Source: JAKACA01 sp963769255 | Lineage (GTDB): Bacteria; Actinomycetota; Acidimicrobiia; Acidimicrobiales; Bog-793 | Length of the DNA stretch: 64,000 nucleotides | NCBI GenBank assembly: GCA_963769255.1 | Contig: CAVYKV010000003.1 | Coordinates: 310,001 to 374,000 of the forward strand | Direction of reading: 5' to 3' | Shown: positions 51,054-60,441 of the stretch, one piece after another | Layout of the letters: the number at the start of each line of letters is the position of its first letter | How positions within the stretch are numbered: the stretch's first letter is position 1 | Made by a program: the position numbers and the translations under genes | Notes under the pieces: model-generated | Seen by the model: the letters and a program-made list of their open reading frames with translations, nothing else | What the model was told of the DNA's origin: nothing | The model's database searches: none

Positions 51054-52372
51054 GCGCCGTGCGCGTGCCCCCGCACGAGGCGACGACGGCGCAACTCGGC
51101 GCCGCCTACCCGTTCGTCGCCTCACGGCCTCTCGGAGTCTCCCGCGTGCTCGTCGGGCGCGACCTCGCCGGCGGCGCCTTCCTGCACGATCCGTTCGCCC
51201 TCTACGCCAACGGAATCCTCACCAATCCCAACATGACGGTGCTCGGACAGATCGGGCGCGGCAAGAGCAGCCTCCTGAAGAGCTACCTCTACCGGCAGGC
51301 GGCCTTCGGGCGCCAGGTCGCCGTCCTCGACCCGAAAGGGGAGTACGGAGGACTGGCACGGGCGCTCGGTTCCGTGCCGATCGCCCTCTCGCCGGCCGGT
51401 GGCGTGCACCTGAACCCGCTCGAGCAGCTGGGCGATGGTGAGGCGCAGCGTCGCGGGGGAACGAGCACGCCCCGTCAGCGCCGCCTCGTCCTCCTCGCCG
51501 CCTTGGCCGAGGCGACGCTGCGCCGGCGCCTGTCGCCGAGCGAGCATCTCGCCGTCGAGGTGGCCCTCGACGCCGCCGTGGCGTCGTCAGCCGTGCCGAC
51601 CCTCGCCGGCGTCGTTGACGCCATGCTCCGCCCCTCACCGACGGCGGAGGTGCCCTCCGGCCTGAGCGCGGCCACCCTCGCGGAGGACGGCCGCGACGTC
51701 GGGCTGGAGTTGCGCCGTCTCGTAGGGGGCGACCTCGCCGGCATGTTCGAGGGCGAGACGAGTCCCGCCTTGCGGCGGCCCGGGCCGAGTGGGCCGTCCG
51801 GGGAGCTCCCGTCTGGTGGCGATCCGGACTCGGCCGTCCCGCCCCCACTCGTCCTCGACCTCTCGGACGTCTACCACTCCGAGGCCCTGCCGGCGCTCAT
51901 GGTGTGCGCCTCCGCCTGGCTCCAGGCCATGACCGCCGGCGAGGACACGCGAACCCTGCTCGTCGTCGACGAGGCGTGGGCTGTGCTGAGCGAGGTGGCC
52001 GTCGCCCGCTTCCTCCGAGCCTCCTGGAAGCTGGCCCGAGCCCGTGGCACGGCCAACGTCGCCGTGTGCCACCGGGCGAGCGACCTGAGCTCCAGTGGCG
52101 CCGCAGGGAGCGAGCAGGCCCGGCTCGCCGAGGGGCTGCTGGCGGACTCCGAGACGATCGTCTGCTACGCCCAGCCGGCCTCCGAGCTGCCGTCGCTCGC
52201 CGAGCTCCTCGGCTGCCCCCTCTCCGCCCTCGCCGTCGTGCCGAACCTGCCCCGCGGCGTCGCCCTCTGGCGCGTGGCCGGCCACTCCTACCTCGTGGAG
52301 CACCTGCTCGGGAGGCACGAGCGGGCACTCGTCGACACCGACGCCCGCTTGCGCGAGGCGGGCGATGCCTAG
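51050..52372 (+). CDS. VirB4-like ATPase of a type IV secretion system
   Basis: The 440-residue ATPase has Walker A GQIGRGKSS (66-74) and Walker B LLVVDEAW (303-310). Between them lie the VirB4/HerA-type segments AVLDPKGEYGGLARAL and LNPLEQL, and a VAVCHRASDL motif follows. It lacks the N-terminal domain of full VirB4, which the upstream SCO6880-like protein may supply. VirB4 proteins energise assembly and substrate transfer at the inner membrane. GTG 51050 overlaps the upstream stop. Confidence 0.85.
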   Translation: MSAVRVPPHEATTAQLGAAYPFVASRPLGVSRVLVGRDLAGGAFLHDPFALYANGILTNPNMTVLGQIGRGKSSLLKSYLYRQAAFGRQVAVLDPKGEYGGLARALGSVPIALSPAGGVHLNPLEQLGDGEAQRRGGTSTPRQRRLVLLAALAEATLRRRLSPSEHLAVEVALDAAVASSAVPTLAGVVDAMLRPSPTAEVPSGLSAATLAEDGRDVGLELRRLVGGDLAGMFEGETSPALRRPGPSGPSGELPSGGDPDSAVPPPLVLDLSDVYHSEALPALMVCASAWLQAMTAGEDTRTLLVVDEAWAVLSEVAVARFLRASWKLARARGTANVAVCHRASDLSSSGAAGSEQARLAEGLLADSETIVCYAQPASELPSLAELLGCPLSALAVVPNLPRGVALWRVAGHSYLVEHLLGRHERALVDTDARLREAGDA

Positions 52373-54116
52373 GCAGCCCCGGGGGCCTTCCCGCCGTCCG
52401 AACCGACGATCTCGCAGCCTTCCCCCACCCGGCGGGAGCGGTCTTGTGGGCGATGTCGTCGTCGGGCTGGGGTTTCTCGTGGTCGTGCTCTCGGCCGAGC
52501 GGCACCGTCTCGGCACCCGGCTGCACGAGGCGGGGGCCTCGATCCGCCCGCACGCCGCCGTGGCCGCCGGCGCCGTTGCCGGGCTAGTGCTGCTAGTGGC
52601 GGCCGCACTCGTCGCCGTCAGGGTTGGTCGCCACCGGGCGGCGACTGGCCGCACCCGCTCGGTTCGCCGACCGTCGGCGCAGGAGCCCGGGTGGGCGGGT
52701 CGGCGCGACCTTCGGACGCTCGAGGTGGCCGCTCCGCCCGGTGACCGCATCGTCATCGGCACGCTCGGGCGCCGGCTGCTGGCGGCCGAGGCGGGGCAGT
52801 CCGTGCTCGTCGTCGGGCCGACGCAGTCCGGCAAGACGAGCGGCCTCGCCGTCCCGGCGATCCGGGAGTGGGCGGGCAGCGTCGTCGCCACGAGCGTCAA
52901 GTCGGATCTCGTGCGGGCGACGTTCGAACAACGGCGGGCCCTAGGCCCCGTCCACGTGTACGACCCCACCGCCTCCTGCGGGCTCGTCGCCGAGGGCTGG
53001 TCGCCCCTCGCAACGGCGACGACATGGGCGGGGGCACGCCGCCTCGCTTCGGCGCTGTGCTCGGTGGCGAGAGTGGACGGCGGCATGGAGGACGCCGGCT
53101 TCTGGTACGCCTCGGCCGAAAAGCTCCTCGCCCCGCTGCTGCTGGCGGCGGCCACGACCGGTGTTGGCATGAGCGACGTCGTGCGCTGGATCGACGACGA
53201 GGAGCTGCACGAGCCGCTGCTGGCGCTCGAGCTGACCGGCGTCCCGGACGCCCTGCGGGCGGCGCGGACGAGCTTCGGCCGGGAGGAGCGCCAGCGGAGC
53301 TCGGTGTTCGCCACGGCGGAGACCATCGTGGCCGGCTTCGCCGATCCCGGCGTGGCGGCCGCCTGCGCTCGAGACGAGATCCAGCCCAGTGCCCTCGTGG
53401 CGGGGCCACCTGGCACGCTCTACTGCTGCGCCCCCGCCCGCGAGCAGGAGCGCCTTCGTCCCGTCTTCGTCGCTCTGCTCCGGCAGGTGCTCGACGCGGC
53501 CTTCGAGCTCTCCAGCCGGACCGGCCGCCCGCTCGATCCTCCCCTCCTCGTCGTGCTCGACGAGGCGGCCAACATCGCCCCTCTCGAGGACCTCGACACC
53601 GTCGTCTCGACGGCGGCAGGGCACGGGCTGCAACTCCTCACCGTGTGGCAGGACTTCGCCCAGATCGAGGCGAGGTTCGGGCGGCGATGGCCCACGATCG
53701 TCAACAACCATCGGGCCAAGGTGCTCTGCCCGGGCAACGCCGACCCCCTCACGCTCGATCACCTGAGCTCCCTCATCGGCGACGACGAGCGGGCCGAGCA
53801 GTCGACGACCTACGGGGACGACGGCCGCTGGAGCAGCACGGAAGCGACGGCACAGCGCCGTGTCGCCCCGAGTGCCCTCCTCCGCACGCTGGCACCCGGT
53901 GAGGCCGTCGTCGTGTCGGGCGCCCTGCCGCCGGTGCGCCTGCGGCTCCGTCCCTACTACGAGGGCGGGTCGGGGACGTTTCGGCGTCGCCTCCGACGAA
54001 GGTTCGGGAAGCGGCGCGGCGGCGAGATGCCGGCGCTCGCAGCTGAGCCCGGGCTCAGGCCCCCGCCGCCGGCTTCCAGATGCCCGCCCGCAGCGGCACG
54101 CGACGGGTCAGGTTGA
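52365..54116 (+). CDS. VirD4/TraG-like coupling ATPase
   Basis: The 583-residue protein starts at ATG 52365, 8 bp inside the preceding gene. It has two N-terminal TM segments (about 27-44 and 65-87), Walker A VVGPTQSGKTSG (150-160) and Walker B LLVVLDEAANIAP (394-406). The TraG/TraD segments VYDPTASCG and VWQDFAQIEARFG are present. It is the coupling ATPase that presents DNA or protein substrates to the channel. Its 3' end overlaps the convergent phoU gene by 62 bp. Confidence 0.88.
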   Translation: MPRQPRGPSRRPNRRSRSLPPPGGSGLVGDVVVGLGFLVVVLSAERHRLGTRLHEAGASIRPHAAVAAGAVAGLVLLVAAALVAVRVGRHRAATGRTRSVRRPSAQEPGWAGRRDLRTLEVAAPPGDRIVIGTLGRRLLAAEAGQSVLVVGPTQSGKTSGLAVPAIREWAGSVVATSVKSDLVRATFEQRRALGPVHVYDPTASCGLVAEGWSPLATATTWAGARRLASALCSVARVDGGMEDAGFWYASAEKLLAPLLLAAATTGVGMSDVVRWIDDEELHEPLLALELTGVPDALRAARTSFGREERQRSSVFATAETIVAGFADPGVAAACARDEIQPSALVAGPPGTLYCCAPAREQERLRPVFVALLRQVLDAAFELSSRTGRPLDPPLLVVLDEAANIAPLEDLDTVVSTAAGHGLQLLTVWQDFAQIEARFGRRWPTIVNNHRAKVLCPGNADPLTLDHLSSLIGDDERAEQSTTYGDDGRWSSTEATAQRRVAPSALLRTLAPGEAVVVSGALPPVRLRLRPYYEGGSGTFRRRLRRRFGKRRGGEMPALAAEPGLRPPPPASRCPPAAARDGSG

Positions 54117-54822
54117 CGGCGTGGTCGCCGAGGCGCTCGTAGAACCGGCCGAGCAGGGCGAGCTCGATGGCGACCGGCACGGGCACGGAACCCTCGGCGA
54201 TCTCGGCGATGAACTGCACATGGAGGTCGTCCATCTCGTCGTCGAGCAGATCGATGCGCTCCGGCACGGCGATGCGCTCCGCGTAGTAGTCCGCCGTCAT
54301 CCTCCACATGGCACAGGCCACCTCACCCATGCGCTCGAGATAGCCGCGCATGCGGGCCGGGATCTCCGCTGGGAGGTTCCTCGTGGCCCGCTGGGCGACG
54401 TGCTCGGCCAGGTCGCCGCTGCGCTCCAGCTCGGGGAGCATGGAGAGGACGGAGAGCAGCCAGGTCGTCTCGTCGGGCTCGATCCCGCCGGCCACGACGC
54501 GGTCGTGCACGAGCTGCTGCAGCTCCACGTAGAGCTCGTCGAGGGCGACGTCGTTGGCCACGAGGGCGCGGGCCTGCTCGCGGTCGCCGGTGAGCAGCGC
54601 GTGAGTCGCTCCCGCGACCGCCTCCTCCACGATGGCGAACATCTGGATCATGCGTCGGTGGATCTGTTGGACGACATCGGGGGCTGCCGGTCGCCGCGAG
54701 CCGAGCGGGGAGGGACCGCCGGGGGTGGGATCAGCCGGAGGCGGCCGATCCGCCGCCGCCTCTGCCTTGGTGGCGCGCCGCCGCGGCTCGTCCCGATCAT
54801 TCGACCCGAAGACGCGACGCAC
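54055..54822 (-). CDS. phoU: PhoU family phosphate signalling regulator
   Basis: The 255-residue protein has a basic, Pro-rich 50-residue N-terminal extension and then two PhoU three-helix repeats: DRxQARALVANDVALDELYV with LERSGDLAEHVA, and RIDLLDDEMDDLHVQF with LGRFYERLGDHAVNL. The paired E/D-x-x-x-D metal-binding motifs are intact. PhoU links phosphate transporter activity to the sensor kinase. Start GTG 54822 lies 6 nt after a minus-strand TACGGT, suggesting a leaderless transcript. Confidence 0.9.
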   Translation of the reverse strand: MRRVFGSNDRDEPRRRATKAEAAADRPPPADPTPGGPSPLGSRRPAAPDVVQQIHRRMIQMFAIVEEAVAGATHALLTGDREQARALVANDVALDELYVELQQLVHDRVVAGGIEPDETTWLLSVLSMLPELERSGDLAEHVAQRATRNLPAEIPARMRGYLERMGEVACAMWRMTADYYAERIAVPERIDLLDDEMDDLHVQFIAEIAEGSVPVPVAIELALLGRFYERLGDHAVNLTRRVPLRAGIWKPAAGA

Positions 54823-54828
54823 ACGTCC

Positions 54829-54834
54829 ACCGTA
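54829..54834 (-). promoter_or_regulatory. Putative -10 element (TACGGT) for leaderless phoU
   Basis: On the minus strand TACGGT ends 6 nt before GTG 54822, the same spacing as for the MFS gene and ctaB. The divergent putA start lies only 63 bp away, so both promoters share this short interval. Confidence 0.45.
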
Positions 54835-54896
54835 CCCCTGACGCCGCGGAAAATGTGTGGGTCATCCGGGCGAATTCAAGGTGAACGGCGCGAGTT

Positions 54897-57800
54897 ATGG
54901 GCATTAGCCTGCACGAGGTGGCACAGAGACGTCCCACGCGGCGTGAGGCGGCCGAGCCTGACGAGGGCCGGGTGGTCGCCCTCGCGAAGGAGATCGCCGG
55001 CCTCGGTGGTCGCACGAAGGCCGGCGCCTACGAGATGTCCCATATGACGCGAGTGCTCATGCGGCTGGCGATGAGCACGCCCGAGTTCCAGACCCAGCTG
55101 TTTCGCTGCGTCGACGTCTTCCCCGCCATGGGCGACGACTCCGACACCACCCGCCACCTCGCCGAGTACTTCACGAGGGAGACGTCCCCGGCTCTCGTGG
55201 CTTCGGGGTTGAAAGCCGTCACGACGTTGCCCGGCGGCTCCCACGTCGCCGCTCGGGTGGCCCGCCACGAGATCTCCACCATGGCCGAGCAGTTCATCGT
55301 CGGGACCGACGCCCGCCCGGCGTCCCGGGCGCTCGGTGCCATGTGGCGCAACAACACGGCCGCCACGATCGACCTGCTCGGGGAGCACACGCTCTCCCAC
55401 GCCGAGGCCGCCGCCTATGCGGGCCGTCTCGCCGAGATCGTGCGGGTGCTCCTCGACGACAGTGCTGGCTGGCCGGCGAACGAGCTGCTCGAGCGCGACG
55501 ACCTCGGGCAGCTGCCACGCGTCGCCGTCTCGATCAAGCCGTCCGCGCTGGCGCCGGACCTCCGGCCGCTCACCGAGGTCGCCGGCCTGGAGGCGGCGAA
55601 GCGCCATCTGCGGCCCATCCTCGCCGAGGCGGCGGAGCGCGGCGCCCAGGTGTGGTTCGACATGGAGCGCTACGAGACGAAGGAGCTCACGGGTCGGCTC
55701 TTCCGCGAGCTCCTGTCCGAGCCGGGCATGGAGCGGCTGTATGCCGGCATCGTCGTGCAGGCCTACCTGCGGGACGCTCCGGACGATCTCGAGGAGCTGT
55801 TCGCCTGGGCGAAGGGGGGTTCCGTGCCTATCGCCGTCCGCCTCGTGAAGGGGGCCTACTGGGACACCGAGACGATCGTGGCGGAGGCGGCGGGCTGGCC
55901 CGTACCCGTCTTCGCCCACCGCTCCGAGACCGACCTCAATTACGAGCGCTGCGTCCGCCTGCTGCACGCCCAACACGGCACCGTGCGGGCCGCCTTCGCC
56001 TCTCACAACCTGCGGTCCCTCGCGTACGCCATCGAGACGGCCCGCGAAGCAGGCATCCCCGACAACGGCTACGAGATCCAGCTCCTCTACGGTATGGCCG
56101 AGCCGGTACACGAGGCGATCCGCCGGCTCGGGCTGCGGCTGCGGGTGTACGCCCCCATGGGCGAGCTCGTGCCCGGCATGGCCTACCTCGTTCGCCGCCT
56201 GCTCGAGAACACGTCACAGGACAGTTTCGTCCGCAACCGGTTCGCCGAGGGCAAGGATCTCGACGCCCTTCTCGCCCGGCCGGTGGTGCCCCACCGCAAC
56301 GCCCTCACGGCCGCCGCCGGATCGGTGGCAGCCGGCGCCCTCGCCGTCCACATCACCAAGACGGACGGGACGTCCATACCCGAGTACCGGCCCAACCCGC
56401 TCGCCGAGTGGCACCGCCCCGAGGTACGCGCCCAGATGGCGGCGGCCGTGGCGCGCATGACCCCCGTCGGCGTGACGCCGGCCATGGCCGCCCGCGTGCG
56501 GGCGACGCCGGGGGGCGCCCGGGGCGAGGCTCCTGCCACCGGGGTGCCCGGCGGTGCCTTCGGCCTCGATCGTTACGTGCCGGCACGCATCGCCGGCGAG
56601 GACGTGCGCACCGTGCGGAGCATCGTCTCGGTCAACCCCGCCGACCCCGCCGAAACCGTGATCACCTCGGCCTGCTGCACCGTGGCGGAGGTGTCCGAAG
56701 CGATCGCCACTTGTGACCGCCAGTACCCGGCGTGGTCCCTCCGCCCGGCCGAGGAACGTGCCGGCGTGCTCGTCCGAGCGGCGCACTGGATGCGAGACCG
56801 CCGCTACGAGATCGCCGCGCTGCAGGTCTTCGAGGCCGGAAAGAGCTGGGCGGAGGCGGACGGCGACGTCTGCGAGGCGATCGACTACCTCGAGTACTAC
56901 GCCCGCGAGGCCCTCCGAATGGGGCGGGGCGGGCGCGTGCAGTCACCACCGGGCGAGCGCAACCGCCTCACCTATCGCGGCCGCGGCGTGACAGTCGTCA
57001 TCGCCCCGTGGAACTTCCCGCTCGCCATCCCGACAGGCATGGTGTCGGCCGCCCTCGTGACCGGCAACACGGTCGTGTTCAAGCCGGCCGAGCAGACGCC
57101 CGGCATCGCGAGCGTCCTCGTGGAGGCGCTCGAGCAGGCGGGCCTCCCGCCGGGCGTGCTCGCTTTCCTGCCGGGCATCGGCGAGGAGATCGGCGAGGCT
57201 CTTGCCACCCATCCCGGCGTGGCGGGCATCACGTTCACGGGATCTCGAGCCGTGGGGCTGCACCTGAACGAGGTCGCCGCCCGCACCGTGCCCGGCCAGC
57301 GCGAGGTGCGTCGCGTTTTCGCCGAGATGGGCGGGAAGAACGCCCTCATCGTCGATACGGACGCCGATCTCGACGTCGCCGTCCCGGCCGCCATCGGGTC
57401 CGCCTTCGGCTACGCCGGGCAGCGGTGCTCGGCAGCTTCCCGCCTCGTTCTCGTCGGCAAGGTGGCCGATCCCTTCCTCGAGCGCTTCGTGGAGGCCACG
57501 AAGGCCTTGTGCGTCGGGCCTCCCAGCCAAATGGGGACCGAGCTCGGCCCCGTCATCGACGAGGACGCCGTGAAGCGCATCCGTGGCTGGCAGGAGCGGG
57601 CGGGCGACTACGGCAAGGTGGTGCTGCAACGGGAGGACATCCCGGCGAAGGGTTACTTCATCGGCCCGACCATCGTCGATCTCGTGGAGCCCGGCTCGGC
57701 CATCACCATGGAGGAGATCTTCGGGCCGGTCGTGGCCGTGCAGCGTGCGAAGACCTTCGATCACGCCATCGAGCTCGCCAACACGAGCGAGTACGCCCTC

Positions 57801-58043
57801 ACCGCCGGCGTGATCTCGCGCAGCCCCTCCCACATCCAGGCGGCCTCCGAGCGTCTCGACGCCGGCAACATCTACGTCAACCGCAGCATCGTCGGAGCCG
57901 TCGTCGGTCGCCAGCCGTTCGGCGGCCATGCCATGTCGGGCTATGGCCAGAAGGCGGGTGGGCCGGACTATCTCTTCCAGTTCGTCGAGCCGAGGGTGGT
58001 GACGGAGAACACGATGAGGCAGGGGTTCGCCCCGTCGTCCTGA
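54897..58043 (+). CDS. putA: Bifunctional proline dehydrogenase / P5C dehydrogenase
   Basis: The 1048-residue fused enzyme oxidises proline to glutamate. The proline dehydrogenase barrel spans about residues 90-450, with IAVRLVKGAYWD, a substrate-binding YAPMGELVPGMAYLVRRLLE block and FASHNLRSLAYA. The aldehyde dehydrogenase domain spans about 550-1040, with VIAPWNFPLAIPTGM, general base Glu810 in FAEMGGKN and nucleophile Cys844 in GYAGQRCSAA. There is no N-terminal ribbon-helix-helix domain, so it is not the autoregulating trifunctional type. ATG 54897 starts the protein. Confidence 0.93.
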   Translation: MGISLHEVAQRRPTRREAAEPDEGRVVALAKEIAGLGGRTKAGAYEMSHMTRVLMRLAMSTPEFQTQLFRCVDVFPAMGDDSDTTRHLAEYFTRETSPALVASGLKAVTTLPGGSHVAARVARHEISTMAEQFIVGTDARPASRALGAMWRNNTAATIDLLGEHTLSHAEAAAYAGRLAEIVRVLLDDSAGWPANELLERDDLGQLPRVAVSIKPSALAPDLRPLTEVAGLEAAKRHLRPILAEAAERGAQVWFDMERYETKELTGRLFRELLSEPGMERLYAGIVVQAYLRDAPDDLEELFAWAKGGSVPIAVRLVKGAYWDTETIVAEAAGWPVPVFAHRSETDLNYERCVRLLHAQHGTVRAAFASHNLRSLAYAIETAREAGIPDNGYEIQLLYGMAEPVHEAIRRLGLRLRVYAPMGELVPGMAYLVRRLLENTSQDSFVRNRFAEGKDLDALLARPVVPHRNALTAAAGSVAAGALAVHITKTDGTSIPEYRPNPLAEWHRPEVRAQMAAAVARMTPVGVTPAMAARVRATPGGARGEAPATGVPGGAFGLDRYVPARIAGEDVRTVRSIVSVNPADPAETVITSACCTVAEVSEAIATCDRQYPAWSLRPAEERAGVLVRAAHWMRDRRYEIAALQVFEAGKSWAEADGDVCEAIDYLEYYAREALRMGRGGRVQSPPGERNRLTYRGRGVTVVIAPWNFPLAIPTGMVSAALVTGNTVVFKPAEQTPGIASVLVEALEQAGLPPGVLAFLPGIGEEIGEALATHPGVAGITFTGSRAVGLHLNEVAARTVPGQREVRRVFAEMGGKNALIVDTDADLDVAVPAAIGSAFGYAGQRCSAASRLVLVGKVADPFLERFVEATKALCVGPPSQMGTELGPVIDEDAVKRIRGWQERAGDYGKVVLQREDIPAKGYFIGPTIVDLVEPGSAITMEEIFGPVVAVQRAKTFDHAIELANTSEYALTAGVISRSPSHIQAASERLDAGNIYVNRSIVGAVVGRQPFGGHAMSGYGQKAGGPDYLFQFVEPRVVTENTMRQGFAPSS

Positions 58044-58058
58044 GGCCGACGGGGCTCC

Positions 58059-60335
58059 TCAGAAGGCCGCCAGCTCGCGGGCGGCCCGTTCGATGTCGTC
58101 GACCTGGGGGAGGATCACCTGCTCGAGCGTCGGCTCGTAGGCGACGAAGGTGTCGAGGGCGGCGACACGACGGACGGGGCCGTCGAGGTCGTCGTAGCAG
58201 TGCTCACCCGCCCAGGCCGCAACCTCGCCGCCGAAGCCGGCCGTGAGCGTGTCCTCGTGCACGACGAGAAGCTTGGAAGTGCGGGCGACCGTGTCGGCGA
58301 CGGCTTCGCGGTCCCAGGGCGAGATGGTCCGGAGGTCGAGGATCTCCACCGAGATGCCGTCCTCGGCCATGCGACGGGCTGCCTCGAGCGACTTCTGGAC
58401 CGTGGCACCCCAGGTGACGATCGAGAGGTGACGTCCCTCCCGCACGCGGGCGGCCTTGCCGGGCGGGACGATGTAGCCGGGCTCCGGGTAGGGGTCCATG
58501 GCGTACTTCTGGCGGAGGAGGTGCTTGTGCTCGAGGAAGAGCACCGGGTCCTCGCACCGGAAGGCGGCCCGCAACAGGCCGACGGCATCACGGGTGCGGG
58601 ACGGGAACATGACGATGATGCCGGGGATGTGGGCGAAGATCGACTCGCCGCTCTGTGAGTGCCAGATGGATCCGCCCCGCACGTAGCCGCCGATGGCGCA
58701 ACGGATGACGAGCGGCACGGTGAACTGGCCCTCCGAGCGCCAGCGAGCAGTCGCCGCTTCCGAGCGGATCTGGTGCATGGCGGGCCAGATGTAGTCGAAG
58801 AACTGGATCTCCGCACAGGGCCGGAGGCCGCGCAAGGCCTGGCCGATTCCCCGACCGATGATGTTCGCCTCGGCGAGCGGGGTGTTGTAGCAGCGGGCGA
58901 TGCCGAAGGTCTTCTGGAGGCCGTGCGTCGTACCGAAGACCCCACCTTTCCCTTCTACTTGGGCGAGAACGTCCTCGGCGGCGTCGGCGACGTCCTCACC
59001 GAAGACCCGGATGCGCTCGTCGGCGCTCATGAGCTCCGTGAGGGCGAGGCGTACGGCGTCACCCATCCCGACGGCCTCTCCCCGGATCGCCTGCTCGCTC
59101 ATGGGATCGGAGGGGTGGACGCCCGAGACGCCCGGTGCCGCCTCGGCTGGCTCCACGAGATCGGGAAGGCGGATGACGTTGTCGGTGATCGTCGCCGGGT
59201 CCGGCCGGGCGGCGTCGAGGACCTCGCTCGACATCTCGCCGACGTGGCTCTTCACCTCTGCCCGGATCTCGTCCGCTTGCTCGGCGGTGAGGACGCCGCC
59301 CCGGATGAGCTGGTGCTCGAATCGCAGGATGGGGTCGTGGCTCGCCTCCTCCTGCAGCTCCTCTCGCGAGCGGTACTTCGCCTGCATGTCCTGCGACGAG
59401 TGCGAGTACGGGCGGGTGACGGTGGCGTGGATGAGCCCGGGCCCCTCCGCCGCACGGACACGGGCGATGGCGTCGGCGCCGCGCTGACGACACGTGAAGT
59501 AATCCGTCCCGTCGACCTTCGTGATGGCGAGGCCCCGGAATCCCCGCACGAGCTCGGAAACGGGTGCCGGTGCCTGGTCGGCCGCCCGCACGGAGATGGC
59601 GTAGCCGTTGTCGGCGATGAGGAAGAGAATCGGCAGGTGCAGCCGGCAGGCGGTGTTGAGGCTCTCCCAGAACTCGCCCTCCGAGGTGGCGCCTTCCCCG
59701 AGGGAGACATAGGTGATCTCGTCGCCGAAGGCGGTGCAGCCGGGCAGATCCCGTGGGGCGATGTAGCGGGCCGCCTCGGCGCAGCCGACGGCCGGCAAGC
59801 ACTGGCTGCCCGTGGGGCTTGTCTGCGAAACGATGTTCAGCTTCGTCGAACCCCAGTGCGACGGCATCTGGCGCCCGCCGGAGCTGGGATCCTCCGACGA
59901 CCCGACCGCCTGCAGGAGCATGTCCCGTGGCGTGACGCCGAGCGCCAGGCACAACGCCTTGTCCCGGTAGTAGGGAAAGAACCAGTCGTATCCCGGCCGG
60001 AGCGACCGGGCGAGGGCGAGCAGCAGCATCTCGTGACCGGCGCCGGAGATCTGGAAGAAGACGCGCGACTGCTTCTGCATCATGATCTCGCGGTCGTCGA
60101 GCGCCCGGGACGTGCAGGCGAGACGGAAGTCGTCGATCAGCTGCGAGCGGTCGAAACCCCGGTACTCCGTGGGTGAGACGACGGCCGTTGTCCCGTTGTG
60201 TGTCGTGTGCGTGCCGTTGCCGCCGAGCAGGTCGGCAGTCGATCTCGGTGCGGTCGCTTGCAGCGGGCCGGTGACCTCGGGAATGCCGGAAAGGTCATCC
60301 TCCCTTCGCGACCCGCCCCTGTTCACTCTCGTCAC
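58059..60335 (-). CDS. Thiamine-dependent 2-oxoacid dehydrogenase E1, alpha and beta fused
   Basis: The 758-residue protein joins both E1 subunits of branched-chain 2-oxoacid (or acetoin/pyruvate-like) dehydrogenases. The alpha part (about 55-385) has the TPP motif GEGATSEGEFWES to DNGYAIS (213-247). The beta part (about 440-758) has FGEDVADAAEDVL, TPLAEANIIGRGIGQALRGL, EIQFFDYIWPAMHQI and the final LLVVHEDTLTAGFGGEV. GTG 60335, downstream of AAAGGAG, is the preferred start. No E2 or E3 gene is nearby. Substrate specificity is not resolved. Confidence 0.87.
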   Translation of the reverse strand: MTRVNRGGSRREDDLSGIPEVTGPLQATAPRSTADLLGGNGTHTTHNGTTAVVSPTEYRGFDRSQLIDDFRLACTSRALDDREIMMQKQSRVFFQISGAGHEMLLLALARSLRPGYDWFFPYYRDKALCLALGVTPRDMLLQAVGSSEDPSSGGRQMPSHWGSTKLNIVSQTSPTGSQCLPAVGCAEAARYIAPRDLPGCTAFGDEITYVSLGEGATSEGEFWESLNTACRLHLPILFLIADNGYAISVRAADQAPAPVSELVRGFRGLAITKVDGTDYFTCRQRGADAIARVRAAEGPGLIHATVTRPYSHSSQDMQAKYRSREELQEEASHDPILRFEHQLIRGGVLTAEQADEIRAEVKSHVGEMSSEVLDAARPDPATITDNVIRLPDLVEPAEAAPGVSGVHPSDPMSEQAIRGEAVGMGDAVRLALTELMSADERIRVFGEDVADAAEDVLAQVEGKGGVFGTTHGLQKTFGIARCYNTPLAEANIIGRGIGQALRGLRPCAEIQFFDYIWPAMHQIRSEAATARWRSEGQFTVPLVIRCAIGGYVRGGSIWHSQSGESIFAHIPGIIVMFPSRTRDAVGLLRAAFRCEDPVLFLEHKHLLRQKYAMDPYPEPGYIVPPGKAARVREGRHLSIVTWGATVQKSLEAARRMAEDGISVEILDLRTISPWDREAVADTVARTSKLLVVHEDTLTAGFGGEVAAWAGEHCYDDLDGPVRRVAALDTFVAYEPTLEQVILPQVDDIERAARELAAF

Positions 60336-60441
60336 TTCACTCTCAGCTCCTTTGAGAGGGATACGTCGTTGGTCCCCCACCGCGCCGAGGCATTCGGCTC
60401 GCTCACCCTCAATGGGCTGGCAGCCCTTTGTCCGCTCCACC

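Noticed and set aside
58659..60176. 505-residue plus-strand frame
   Set aside because: Antisense to the fused E1 dehydrogenase, whose TPP and beta-subunit motifs are clear.
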